In this document: positions 1 through 11,488 of the stretch, in pieces | How the letters are laid out: each line of letters starts with the position of its first letter | How positions within the stretch are numbered: the stretch's first letter is position 1 | Source: Macrophomina tecta | Taxonomy: Eukaryota > Ascomycota > Dothideomycetes > Botryosphaeriales > Botryosphaeriaceae | Direction of reading: 5' to 3' | Assembly (NCBI GenBank): GCA_024180945.1 | Contig: JAKSGN010000003.1 | Span: 744,001-808,000 of the forward strand | DNA length: 64,000 bases | Notes under the pieces: generated by a model | The model's database searches: none | The model's input: only the letters and a program-made list of their open reading frames with translations | What the model was told of the DNA's origin: nothing | Translations under genes and position numbers: made by a program

Positions 1-2409
1 GAAGGCCGACCACCACTCCGGCTCTGACGCCTCCTCTGAGCGTATGTATTACTAGAGATACCGTTTTGTGTGATCTAATGCGCCTGACAGCCATCTGCGC
101 GTAGCCCCAACGAGTGCGGCCGCAGCGTTAAGAGCAAGGAAACAGCAACTGAGCAATGACGCATCGGCATCAGTGAATGACGCCTCTCCAGACGGTTCTC
201 CTGCGCCTGAGAAGTCTGTTTCCGCCGCAACTCGGCAGAAGAAAAAGAGCAAGTCGCAAAAATCAGCGGTGGCAGATGAGCAGGATGTCTTACCACAGGT
301 TCCCCGAAAGCCGCTATCTGCTGCAGAAGCAAGGAAAAAGGCCGCGGTTGAGACAATTACAGTCCCCGAACCTTCGGTTCGGAAGCCTGTGTCAGCTGTA
401 GAAGCTCGGAGAAGAGCCCTTGAAGCATCGACTCGACTTCCCGATGCCGGCCGGAGCGACGACAGCTTGGAAGATTTTGAGCCCGATTATCCGCCTAGGC
501 CAGAAGATGGAGACGATTCCAGTTCGCAACCCAGGGATGACTTTCAAAACTCAGTCTATCCGCCACCCACCGTTGAGTTATCTTCATGGACACCGGAACA
601 TGGAAATGTAATCAAGAACAATGCTAGCGGCATGACTATTCGCCTAGCAGGAGGTGAAACCCTCGCAAATATCGGCATCTACGATGTCTTCGTCAAAAGG
701 GGCGTCATTACCCTGTATGGAGCCATTCTTCGAGCCGGACCTGGCGCACAAGCCTACAGGGTCTTCGCTCCTGCTAGTCATGCTCTCCCAGTTGTCCAGT
801 GCCTATCGCCGGATGGTGCAGAGGTTGAACTGAAATCGGTTACCTGCGAGCTGGACTCTTTGGAAAAATTGTCTCCTCTTCAAGGTCGGCTATGGAAAGC
901 CGCAGACACGCCTGATCCCTCTTTTCTGAAGAACCACAAGAAGCACTGGTCATTTGAGAACGTAAACTTAATTTCTCTCTGTGAGATTTGATTTTGAGCT
1001 GACATAATGTGCAGATACATAGGTTGTCTGACGATGCCTTGAGTAGACCGCTCTACCACCTTGAGATTCCTCCCAAATGGCACCAAGCAATAGATAAGGT
1101 CTGTTCTGCTTCGTCAAAGAGTAGATCTGATTTCCATGAGCGTGTGTTTATCTGTGGTCCTAAAAATACCGGTAAATCCACTTTCGTCAGGATGCTGCTA
1201 AACAGGATGTTTACTATCGACCGTGAGGCAATGAAGACGGACGACCATTCGATATTCCTACTTGACCTCGACCCTGGTCAACCAGAATACTCCCCTCCAG
1301 GACAGATATCCCTCGTCGAGCTTCGACAACCTATCTTCGGACCACCTTTCACACATCCCAGCGCCAACACCGGCTCCCACCAGAGGACTGTCCGTGCGCA
1401 CTACATCGGCGCCAACAGCCCAAAGGACAATCCTGAACACCTCATCGAATGCGCTGTAGATCTAATGACCCACTACCAAAAGCACCTTACATTCGGCAAC
1501 ACCCATGGCCCTGTCATCATCAACTCTCCGGGCTGGATAATCGGCACCGGCCTCCACATCCTCACCTCCCTCATCGCCCGCCTGTCAGTTACCGACGTCA
1601 TTTACACCACCGACGAGCCCGGCCGTTCCCTTGACGCCCTTCAAGCGGCCTCAGCATCCGCCTCCGTTCCCCGCTTCCACATTATCCCCTCCCAACCCTC
1701 CGGCAACCTCTCTGCCCGCACCGCCGCTGAGTTCCGGGACATGCAAATGCTCTCATACTTTCATCTCGCAGCGCCGACACAAGGCTCGCCGCACCAATCA
1801 TGGGACCCCACCCCGCTCACCGCACGTAAGCCCTACGCCCTCTCATACGCCGCCCCCGACACGCCAGCCCGCGACTTCCTCGCCGTTATGCCGTTCGGCG
1901 AAGCACCTCCACCCAGCACGCTCGCCACTCTCCTCAACGGCTCCATCGTCGGCATCGTTGTCCTCACCTCAACCGCCACGATCGACGCCTCGCCCATTTC
2001 CATCCTCCGCACCCCAGCCGAGAACATCCCGTACGTCTCCCCCGGCGCGCACTTTGGCCACCTCGAGCCCTTCTCCCCACAACAAGCGCACCTCATCGCT
2101 CTCGGCCTAGTCCGTAGCATCGACGCGGCCGCCCAGACGCTGCACGTCCTCGTTCCTGCCGCGTGCGAGCACCTGGTTGAAGACCTCGTCCCCGAGCGAA
2201 CGCTGCTGGTGCTAGGGACGGGCATGGACACGCCTGGGTGGGCGTACCTGGAGGACTTGCACGCGGCGGAGGCGCGCAAGCGGGCGAGCGGGAGCAATGC
2301 AGAAGACAGCGAGATGGACGTGGACGTTGAGGAGCGGCCGTGGGTTCAGAGGCTCGACGGAGGAGAGGTGTTAGGGAAGAAGAGGCGGCTGAGGCGGTTT
2401 GTCAAGTAG
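1..2409 (+). CDS. GRC3: Polynucleotide 5'-hydroxyl kinase Grc3, 5' end cut by window edge
   Basis: Grc3/Nol9 kinases phosphorylate 5'-OH RNA ends and act in the nucleolus with the Las1 nuclease in ITS2 pre-rRNA processing (family knowledge). Seen: exons <1-41, 105-961 and 1015-2409, joined in frame by introns 42-104 (gtatgt..gtag) and 962-1014 (gtaaac..gcag). Exon 3 carries the Walker A loop GPKNTGKST, followed by DLDPGQPEYSPPGQ and the INSPGWIIGTGL segment, all in Grc3 order. The N-terminal part is a charged, low-complexity tail with two copies of a (K/R)P(L/V)SAxEARxxA-like unit. No in-frame ATG exists in the first 41 bases, so the start lies to the left of the window; the GTG at 173 is internal. 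Visible product is about 740 aa. The tail QRLDGGEVLGKKRRLRRFVK ends at TAG 2407-2409. The next gene is convergent. Confidence 0.93.
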
Positions 2410-3175
2410 ACAAGGCCGGCCGGTGGAGTCCTGGCGAAGTCGCAGGTCTGATAGATGGAAGGTTGGACGCAATGAAGAGCCACGGCGGGTAACGCCCGGC
2501 TATGCATCTAGATCGATCAATTTTCTTTCTACGGTTTGCTGGAGACATGGAGGGCCGGTGGCTTTTCCTTGGTAGAGACAGGAGTCTTTCGACGACAGCT
2601 TATCCATAATAGCAATGAAGCCAAGGTCATTCGCTTCGCTGGTTGGTGCTTCAACGAGGTATCCCCATCACGGTACGGCCGTGGTGGTGAGGCTGCCGCT
2701 CGACAAGGGATCCGTTGAAGGATCGGTACTATCAGGTGGTGGACCTGGCGGAGTATCAGGACGCGTATACGATCGAGGGATTATGTATTAAGTATCGTCA
2801 GTTTTACGGGTGCAAGGTCTAGGAAAACGCTTGGCTTTTTTATATATATATATATTTTTTTTAGTTATAATGAAGCTATCCGGGATGTCGCGCGAGTGTC
2901 ATCGCCCGTCACATAAGGATGGAATGAAAGAAAATTGTGATTCGCAGCCTCGAAGTACTTCCTTTTTTTTGTTTTCGTTCAGAACTAGGAGTGCGTACGC
3001 CGTTTTCCCCTCCAGAGTATCAGCTCGGACTTCACAGGCACTTCACCAATGCGCGAGAATGAAAATAAGAAAGAAAAAGACCCCATGGTGTATAGCCTCC
3101 CTCCGAAGCAGCACTTCAATTCCCGCTTTCCCTCGACCCTCTTTCCGACATACCCAACTAGTCTCTCATCCAACT
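2410..3175. other. Convergent 3' intergenic region
   Basis: This spacer lies between the stops of GRC3 and the nucleoporin gene. It should hold both 3' UTRs. It has an AT-rich patch around 2838-2870 (alternating TA followed by a T run). Short reading frames here show no family resemblance. Confidence 0.6.
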
Positions 3176-4342
3176 CTACACATCAAACCCGCATAACGCA
3201 TGCGGCGGCGGTTCCTCAGGCATAATCCCATCCTTGAACGTCCCCGTTTTGCTAAGGTACTCGTACGCCTCCCTCAGCGCTTCCCCATATACCTGCGGCT
3301 CAGCATGGGCGTACGGGTTCTCTGCTTGCGGGCCATCCGGTAGCCAGATACGCTCCCACTGGCCATTATCGGGACGGCGGTAGCAAGGCTTACCGTCGAA
3401 GTACTGCACGGGTTGGCCCTTGAAGCTTGTGAGTTGGCCGTCAGCGCGACGGGTGGTGTATGTCGAGATGTCGGCACCAGCTACGACGCCAGGCACGCCG
3501 GCACCGATGTTAGAGGGCTGCTGCTGCTGTTGTTGTTGGCCAAAACCATTTGACTGAGGTGCTGAAAAGCCGTTTGCTGCGGGCTGGCCGAAAGGAGACG
3601 CTGATGCTTGTTGTGCCGGTGCGCCAAAGGCATTTGATGGCTGAGGCTGAGACAGGGCTCCGAATGGGGAAGGCTTTGCAGCGGCTTGCCCGAAAGCGCT
3701 TGCGGCGGGCTGCTGCTGTCCGAATGCTCCACTCCCTTGTTGCTGGTTGGTTGCCTGCCCAAACCCCCCTTGTTGTTGTTGCTGCTGCTGCTGACCGAGC
3801 TGGCCGAACGGACTGCTTGCAGCTGGCTGAGCTGCTTGCCCAAATGCTGGCTGGCCGAATCCTGGCGCTCCCGCCGGCTTTCCAAACGCTCCTGCACCAC
3901 CCGGTTGTGAGGGTTGGCCAAAGGCTGTGCCACCTGCCGGTTGACCAAAAGCTGGTTTGGCGCCGAATGCCCCACCGCCAGGTTGTCCGAATGCGCTGGG
4001 CTGCGAAGGTTGGCCGAAAGCTGGTGCAGAACCTGCTGCGGCGCCTGAATTTGCAGCCTGACCGAAAGCAGAGGGGGCTCCAAACGCCGGCTTTCCAAAC
4101 GCTGGATTTGCGCCGCCGAAGGCAGATGGAGCCCCAAAAGCTGACTGGGCTGGCTGTTGACCTGCTGCAGCTCCAAATGCCGAGGGCCTCCCAAACGCGC
4201 TTTGCTGCTGACCGGCAGCAGCACCAAATGCACTCGGTTGCCCAAAGGCTGCCCCTTGTACTGGTTTTGCTGCTGCGCCGAATGCCGAGGGTTGACCGAA
4301 TGCAGCATTGCTCTGCCCGAAAGCGCCAGGCTGTTGTTGTTG

Positions 4343-4373
<31 letters not shown>

Positions 4374-5285
4374 TGTGGTTGATTTTGATATCCTCCAGGT
4401 TGGCCGGCTTGCTTAGGGATGTCGAGTCGGTTGGGATGAATATTCTCGCCGTCCTGCACATACTGGCAAGCGCCATCCAAATTGCTGAGAATATTTTGAA
4501 TTTGCTGGTTCATTTGAGCACCCAGTTGAGTTTCCTCTTGCGCCTGTAATTGTTGTGGTTAGGATGCCCGTCTTTACTTTTTTTTTTTTTTTTTTTTCAC
4601 GTTTCACTGACAGCTTGTTGAGGATTTCCCGATCGCATGGCGGCGTAGTAGCGCAAGCGCATTTCCTCGAAGCTCTGTTCCATGACCGGGCCTTCGATCA
4701 AGTGCCGTGGCCCCAACCTCGCTGGAGCGTACACGGAAAGTGGCCATATCGGGCGATCATTGGCCAAGTCTTGCTGGATCACAGCAGGATCCAAGTTGAA
4801 CCTAGCCACATTTCGATAAGTCATCCGGTCATGGGGCAGTGCCTGGGTTCTTACTTGTATTCTTGCCTACCGCCTGTTCAACGTCAGCTCCGAGGAAAAT
4901 TCGCCGTACTTTCGCGCCGGAAGAAGAAAGGGGGAGGGGGATGCATTTTCGCTAGAAAAGTTCATAGGCTGCGCAGAGAAGGGAGAGCCAGTTATCATAA
5001 CGAAGCCGCTGTGGACAAAAGCATGTGACTTTGGATTTTGCAAAAAAGCGCCTGAGGCATGACTTACCGCCTCGCTGGCCGCCTCTGGCGCCTTGACCGC
5101 CGGTATTGGCATTGCTTAGTGCAGAGAAGCGATTCTGGTTCTGTTGGTTGCCACGGTTATGAGCACCCGGATGGTCGAATTTACACCTGTCTTTGGGGGG
5201 TCAGCGCAGCGGTGCAGAGGGCACAAAGGACGGGCGCACCGCCGAACTTGCAGTTACCCTGAAGGTAGAACTTGCAGGGGGCCAT
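3176..5285 (-). CDS. NUP42: CCCH zinc-finger FG nucleoporin, Nup42/Amo1 type
   Basis: Nup42-type nucleoporins sit on the cytoplasmic face of the nuclear pore and work with Gle1 in mRNA export; fission yeast Amo1 is the same family. Exons, in transcript order: 5285-5240, 5190-5068, 4873-4855 (a 19-nt micro-exon), 4801-4612 and 4543-3176, giving 581 aa in frame. Exons 1 and 2 build a CCCH finger (C-x7-C-x5-C-x3-H, start MAPCKFYLQGNC). Exon 4 holds the conserved LDPAVIQQDLANDRPIWPLS block and EQSFEEMRLRYY. Exon 5 has NILSNLDGACQYV and ENIHPNRLDI, a poly-Q run near residue 182-197 and about 25 FG/AFG repeats. A conserved C-terminal part follows, ending in PPPHALCGFDV, which resembles a Gle1-binding tail (inference). 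The donor of intron 4 is GTCAGT, not the usual GTRAGT, and the intron carries 20 A on the sense strand. Confidence 0.88.
4578..4597. repeat. T20 homopolymer inside nucleoporin intron 4
   Basis: Twenty T on the plus strand (poly-A in the sense of the nucleoporin gene), starting about 13 nt after the inferred 5' splice site of its fourth intron. Confidence 0.95.
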
Positions 5286-5921
5286 GGCGTATCGCGCAGG
5301 TGAACCGTGGAGCCTAGCAATCAGCGGCGACTTGTGTCGGGATTAGTATCTTTAAGGGAAGATAAGAATAAGGGACAGGCGGCCGAGTAGGTGAAGCGTC
5401 TAGCCGGGACTCGACGGGCGGCGGGCCGAGACAGACGAGGAATGCGGCGGTTTTGGGGCGACGCGACGCGCGCTGCATGCGGGCGGCGGCCGTGGCACGG
5501 TGGGGCGGAGGCGTACCTGGAATACATGGCGGACGCGTCAAGGGAGCACGCCCGCGTCGAAGAGAGCAGATGTAGAGGCGGGCGGTGAGGAGCGAGTGGC
5601 CGGGCTGGCTGGCTGCAGGCACACAGAGTGCGCAGCAGCAGCAGAGCCCTTGGGGCGCAGCGGTGCGACGCGCCAAGCCCAGCGACCGCCGGCGGGTGAT
5701 GGCGCAGGGCGTGCAGCCACGAGGAGCTTCCAGATACTGACCCTCTGTCGCATCGCGCTCAACATGCCACCGGCGACTCGCTCGCTGTCCTCTGAGCCCA
5801 CCGCAGCCCGCGCCCAACACCCTCCCGACTCCTGAGCTCCAAGACCCTGCGCCTCCTCTAGCGCTGTCGTCGCTCCCCCGGCTGCTCTCCTTGCCCGACG
5901 CCAGCTTCGCCGCCCCGCTCC
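5286..5921. promoter_or_regulatory. Divergent promoter region, nucleoporin / small membrane gene
   Basis: This GC-rich spacer separates two divergent starts (5285 minus and 5922 plus) and must contain both promoters. I see no clear TATA box. It is G/C rich with a CAG-rich patch near 5632-5645. Long overlapping frames on both strands here are composition artefacts. Confidence 0.6.
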
Positions 5922-6313
5922 ATGCACCCTTTCTCCGTCCTGACCGCGGGCATCTTCGTAGCTGGATATATCACCGCCCGCTGGGACCTCGTCACACGTC
6001 TGTATGAGCTTGCAATCTTTGCCTGGGATCACGGTGTTGTGGTACATCAATCCTTCTCCGCCTTGCCCTCCGTTCCGCCTTGCTAAGCTCCCGCCTCGCA
6101 GACGCGTGCCGCCAAAGGCTTCGTTGTACTGTCAATTGCCTTTTTCATCATCGTCGTACCCGCCGAGCGCATCGCCGCGCACGAGGCCGCCGAGGTCGGT
6201 TCTCTGCTACTCTGCTATCTGCTGACCGCCGCTGACATCGCCGCCAGCATCCCCGAACTGGAGGCGGAGGCATCTCTGCACGCGAACAATTAAAGCGACG
6301 GGGGTCCTTTTGA
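5922..6313 (+). CDS. Small two-helix membrane protein of unknown function
   Basis: I do not recognise a named family. Exon 1 5922-6041 and exon 2 6102-6194 are joined by a 60-nt intron (gtacat..cgcag, branch tgctaag). Together they give a hydrophobic N-terminal helix (FSVLTAGIFVAGYI), the segment LVTRLYELAIFAWDHGVV, then a second helix (GFVVLSIAFFIIVV) followed by PAERIAAHEAAE. The 3' end is uncertain. If intron 6195-6247 (donor GTCGGT, two CTGAC branch sites, acceptor CCAG) is removed, exon 3 is 6248-6313 and the product is 92 aa with a basic tail SAREQLKRRGSF. If it is retained, the product is 103 aa and stops at 6291-6293. The stop lies only 20-40 nt before the GPI1 start on the same strand. 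The order N-helix, amphipathic stretch, helix suggests an ER or mitochondrial membrane mini-protein, which is a guess. Confidence 0.5.
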
Positions 6314-6333
6314 CAGGAGTGCGGGATGTTGAC

Positions 6334-8745
6334 ATGGTCACGAACAATGGGTTGATGCGCATTTTCTGGCCCTCAGACACGCCTACCAAGCCCACTGCCG
6401 GCGTGCTGGTAGGATGGAGAAACTCGGAGCTGGACATTTTTGTCGTGACCGTCCTTCGCGAGGTCGAGGTGAGTGTCGCGCTCGCTGGAATATTCGCAAA
6501 TCATCGCTGACTTTCTGCTAGCCCCGCGCCGTCGACAATGCGCTGCGCGTCGGTACTCTGTTCCGCAACGCGCCCTACCCCATGAGCCATGTGCTCGAAC
6601 GATGTGGTCATTCGTCTTTGCAGGTTCTCGGTGTCCTGAACCCCGGCAACACTCCCATCTCTTTCGACCCCAAAACCCTCGTTGCATATACACACCAGTC
6701 CTCCAAATTTCCGCGCATCTACTGTCCTAGTGAGTTCAACGTACAGGTCGTTCTGTTCGATCGACCGGACCCAGGGCGCATGCAATACCTTTCTCTCTCT
6801 CCAATCTCTCTGGCGTTGTCGGACAAGCAGGGGCAAGCGGGAAAGGGAATTCCGCCGCTAGATGGAATCGACGCCGAAGAGGAAAGGGAGAAGGAGCGCA
6901 AGCAGAAATTAGCTGAGAAGCTAAAGCTGCATACTGTGTTGCGCCACGCGCCCGGCCAAAAGGAACTCGCTCTTCCGAACATCATCAACCAGGTTAATTG
7001 CTCTTACGAGATCGCAGCGCTCTGCCAAAAGAATGTCGGCCTTGTTGGTACCCGCTCGAAACGAGCTCTTTCCATGGGCGAGAGAGTTGTGGAGTCAGCT
7101 ACAACAGCTTGGCATCAGATCCTTCTTGTGCTTTGGCACATCATGAGTTGCTACATCTACCCTGTGATTGCGAGACTGTTCATTCTTGGGCTCATAGCAC
7201 ATCGGATCGCCGGCGAATTGATCCTTCGCGTCCTGGACTGGCGCCTCCTACCGCACTCGGCAGCTCTCAAGGATGTCTCTGCCACTGCACAGCAAGTCGA
7301 TATACGGTTACAGCAGTTCTGCTATTGGCCAATTCAATTCCTCACTCTTCAGGAAAGGAAGGTCAACTGGCAGAGCATCACCAACAGCCATCCGGAATAC
7401 ATTCGCTTCTACAACAGTCTATGGCTAGTTGCGAATGATGTGATTATCGGCATCGCTCTTGGGTCATACATCATCGAGAATGCGAACTTTGTGGCCATCC
7501 AAGTTAACACGATTCTCACTGAATGGTCGATAGACGGATTACGAGGCATGATCTCATGGCTCATGGATTGGCCAGCTGGTCTGAAGCTGAACAACGAATT
7601 GGCTCAGTTTCTCGGTGATCTCTTCTTGTGGGTCATCGACTATTGGGCTGGTAAGCAAAATCCCTCACCTCACCGATCCGCTTGCTCATATTTCCAGGAT
7701 GCATTGAGACTCTTCGACCAATTCTGCCGGAGGTTATCCAATTCATTGGATTCTCTAGCTTCGCGGGTGCCACAATGCCCATCTCACTCTTCTCCGACCT
7801 CGTTTCTGTGCTCACACTGCACATTTACTCATTCTACGTCGCCTCTGCACGCATCTTCAATTGGCAGCTCACCATTATCCTCTCGCTCTTCCACCTCTTT
7901 CGCGGCAAGAAGCGTAATGTGCTACGCAATCGGATAGACTCATGCGACTACGATCTAGACCAGCTCCTTCTTGGAACGATCCTCTTCACCCTGTTGTTCT
8001 TCCTCCTTCCTACTGTTTTCGTATTCTACCTCACTTTCGCCTCGGCTAGGATGGCTATTATCATCCTTAAAGCCGTCCTTGATACCCTACTAATGTTGTT
8101 GAACCATTTCCCAATATTTGCTCTAATGCTACGTATCAAGGATTCCCGCCGTCTGCCAGGTACGTCCATAATATACGCTTGTGATCTTCTTATAGGACTA
8201 ATCTTTCATTGTAGGTGGCATCCGTTTCGATCTTCAAGATACCCGTTCCGCTTGTTTGCCGGGACAACAACCACTACTCTCCGCACCTACGTCCCATATC
8301 ATCCTCAAAGTACGAACCACGAGCCGACACCGAATCTCTTCACTCTTCTGTCTCTATCGCTTCATCCTGCATACATTGACTGACACTGTCACAGTCCGTG
8401 CCCCTCGGTTTCTGGGAAATGTTCGATCAGTACAGCCAGCTCGGCAACCGCATCCGCAAGCACTATATCTCGCCCGGCGTCTTCCTCTGTCTCGTCACCG
8501 GCCGCTTCGTCCCGCCTATCCACCGCAAAAACTTGTACTCGCTGCAATACAGCATGCTACCAGCCCGCCGCGCGGGAATTCTTGAGCTATGGGCACGGCT
8601 GACCGCGAGTAGGGAGGACAAGAAGGGGAAGGGCGAAGGCGCAAATGGGTATGCAGGTGGTAGTGGCGTGTCGGGAAGGAGTTATGGGAGGAGCAGTAAT
8701 GGGAGTACGAGGAAGAAGGAAGGGAGGTTGTGGTGGGCGACCTAA
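6334..8745 (+). CDS. GPI1: GPI-GlcNAc transferase subunit Gpi1 (PIG-Q)
   Basis: Gpi1 is a membrane subunit of the ER complex that transfers GlcNAc to phosphatidylinositol, the first step of GPI anchor synthesis (PF05024 family). Exons: 6334-6468, 6522-7650, 7698-8159, 8215-8309 and 8395-8745, totalling 723 aa; introns are 47-85 nt. The N-terminus has the family block LMRIFWPSDTP followed by VGWRNSELDIFVVTVL. A long multi-spanning core follows, with QQFCYWPIQFLTLQERK, YIRFYNSLWLVANDVIIG and later LLLGTILFTLLFFLLPTVFV. The C-terminal domain reads SVPLGFWEMFDQYSQLGNRI, GRFVPPIHRKNLYSLQYSML. The tail is a short Gly/Lys/Ser-rich stretch ending REGRLWWAT-like. ATG 6334 is chosen because it is the first in-frame ATG before LMRIFWP; the frame is open upstream to 6226, so an N-terminal join to the small upstream gene cannot be fully excluded. 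Confidence 0.93.
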
Positions 8746-11488
8746 ATGGTGGGATGTTTTATCGGGAAGAATATAGTAATGCGGGTATGTGTAGATGTTG
8801 TAATGGATTCCTGTGCGAGCTTTTGAGCGAGGGATATGGCGTTGATGTGTTGGCCACGTGCTTGTGGGTTTGATGTAGCTGAACAAGGAAGCACAAGGAA
8901 GCACATCAATCACGAGTCACATTATACTCGTATATGCCGGGATTGATTCGAAATGCCTCTACTGGGAGGATGTGCCCCTGAGTGTTCCAGAGATATCAAC
9001 GTTTTCCCGAATAAATGATGGTATGAATATTTTTTATTCTTCTACTTACAAGCGTCGACCTTTCGCCATCTTTTATGTTATTCGATCCTCCGCGGTGGGT
9101 ACGCATACACCATCACTGTCACTGCTGTTCGATGATGGACGTCATAGCCGAATGGTGATCAGCATCTTTACAGAGAGCTTCTGGATGGGTATATGGTCCA
9201 ATGTGCATCGCCCAGCCTGCCCGCCACGGAGGTGGGCCGAAAATCTCTTCGCGACCAGGCAGTATAGCCGTCGTATGACCCTATTTCTCCTTAAATTTAA
9301 GCATCCATTGGATCTGAACGTCGTCACAACGGAACGAAGAAAGAAAAGTGCCCGCTAACCACATGCTTGCGAACAGGGGCAGTGCAACTGACCCCTTGAC
9401 TATGGCCGGCTCGTGATGCGGCATAGCTCGCCACGAAAGAGTTGTAAAGAGGCCATCTCTGTGACCCAGATGTGTAGCAATCCAAAGGTGTTCGACGCTG
9501 GTTCAGTTGAGCCACATGGTTCGGGAGGCCGTTCCTTCCCTCCTCGTCCGGTTGGGCCACCGGTGTTCTTGTTATTCCGCTCTCGGATCGATCTTCGCAC
9601 GTTATGCAATCTGTGTTCAATTGGAGTCACTGATTGGCTACACCCAGGCCTCTCGACATGACTCCAATCAGGCTGCTGACTTTCCCACGTGCTCTGCCAA
9701 TTATTGGTTCGCGCCGTATATGCAAACAGAAAATCCCGTGCCTCCTTCATATCTTTTCAAGTATTTACCCTCAGAAAGCAAACTAATTTTGTAGCCATCC
9801 AAGCATATGTTCACAGCGCCCGTAGTGGCATACTTGATGATCATTGCCCTCAACTGGGCGGGCCAGCCGCGGCCAAAGCAAAGCAGTACGACACCCCCGC
9901 CGCAATCAGACTACCCGGCATCATGGACCTTAATTGCTGAATTACCTCAATGTAACTAGATCCGCAACCACCACGTCACTTCGGGTTTACTTGAAGTGCC
10001 TGAATAAGTCCAACAGCTTCGTAGGCTGCCGAAAAACCGGGCTTACCGCGAAGTTGCCCGATCAGGAAATTCTGCGGCAGCCAGTCACATCGTCGGGTCG
10101 CCCCGCTTTCCCCCACGTCTGCATTTTATGAGCGGGGACCTCCTTCACCTACGGACATCAGCGGAGAGAAGCATAACCACCGCTCACTGCCACTCAACAG
10201 CGTCAGCACTCAGCAACACCCAGCTCGCTGGCTGCCCAAGGTCCGCCCACGTCAACGGCCTTCATGCGTAAGTGTCTTTAATGCAGTCGGCGTAGAGCCA
10301 GCCAGCCAGCCAGAAACTAGTGGTAGGGGGGGTTGTCCTTTCTCCCTGTCAGAAATCTTGAAACCGCGATCCTCCTTTGCCCAGTCTCCACGAACGTGTC
10401 CTCATCTTAAAATAACCCACCCTCGCTTCAAAAAAAAAAAAAGAAGAGAAAAAAAAAAGAGAAGCACCGGCAGCTCATCCCACAGCTGACAACACCCTCA
10501 GCGCCTACCCTGGTCCCGTGCAAGCAGCGACTTGTCCCTCCAAAAAGGCCACGCGACATCGACTTAACCTTCGTCAAGGGGTTAAAAAAAAAAAAAAAAA
10601 AAAAAAGCAAGCCGCATATCCACATATATATTATACACCCATGCTCACATCGGCAGGGGTCCATCACCCTGCCTGACGTCAGAGCCAAAAATCTCGGAGC
10701 GAGATCCCCCGCATCCTCAAAACGAAACGAACCAACCTTACTTCACGTGGCCAAAAAAAAGAAAGAAAGAAAAAAGAGGCCAGATGTCCATCAAGCAAAG
10801 ACGAAAGGGGGAAAACAAAATAGATCCGTACAACGCTATCGACTCCCTTCTCTCCAAAGCGAGCTGGCGGAGGAAAGGAAGTGTGCAGTGAAGCCGAAAA
10901 TCCGACAGGAAAAAGCGGTACTTTCCCCCTCCTCCCTCAGACACGCACAAACTCTGCACAAGAGCCACGCGATACATGCACAATGAAAGTTTTCCTGCCG
11001 TCCTCCTTGCCAAAATCTTAGCTGCAATCAAACTTCCTCCCCGAAGTGTGCCCAACAATTCAGCGTTTACGATCATGTATCGCAGATCGATCTCACATCT
11101 TCACTATGCAAACACATACGACACACATGCGAGACAATACACCAAGGTGATTGTACATGTCAAATTTTCCATTTGCTCAAAGGACCCGTTAAACCCCCCC
11201 CATTTCCCCAGCCAATCGGTGCGTAAAACTCAATAGCGCTACCCGTGAGAGAAGTACCCTAGTAAAGACGACGGAGAGACGGACGTCGAATCCCACCAAC
11301 CGAAAACTAGAAAGGAAAAAGAAAAAGGAAAAAACCCGTGCTACAAACAGCTCGTCTGCCCTTTTGGTATTGATGACGTAGCAGAAAAACAGAGATAAGA
11401 AAACGTTTTCTCCCAGTCGCGTCCAGCATCAAAAATGCATACAGTGCCCAATACCTTAAACCGTTCAAGTTCAAAGGCAGCCCATAAT
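8746..11488. other. 2.7-kb gene-free convergent interval
   Basis: This lies between the stops of GPI1 and PDI. I find no frame with family character, no tRNA-like box pair and no mobile-element protein. It holds A-rich runs (about 10430-10460 and A23 at 10584-10606), a short GCCA tandem near 10295-10312 and mixed-sequence DNA. Part of the right side should be the PDI 3' UTR. Confidence 0.55.
10584..10606. repeat. A23 homopolymer
   Basis: Uninterrupted run of A in the GPI1-PDI interval; a second A-rich run (A13, then AAGAAGAG, then A9) lies at 10430-10459. Confidence 0.95.

Noticed and set aside
3550..4416. Plus-strand frame of 288 codons opposite the nucleoporin repeats
   Set aside because: Arises from the Gln/Ala/Phe/Gly repeats of the real gene; low complexity with no start context.
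8972..10131. Several frames of 60-130 codons in the GPI1-PDI interval
   Set aside because: They overlap on both strands with no shared character, and no splice chain gives a sensible protein.
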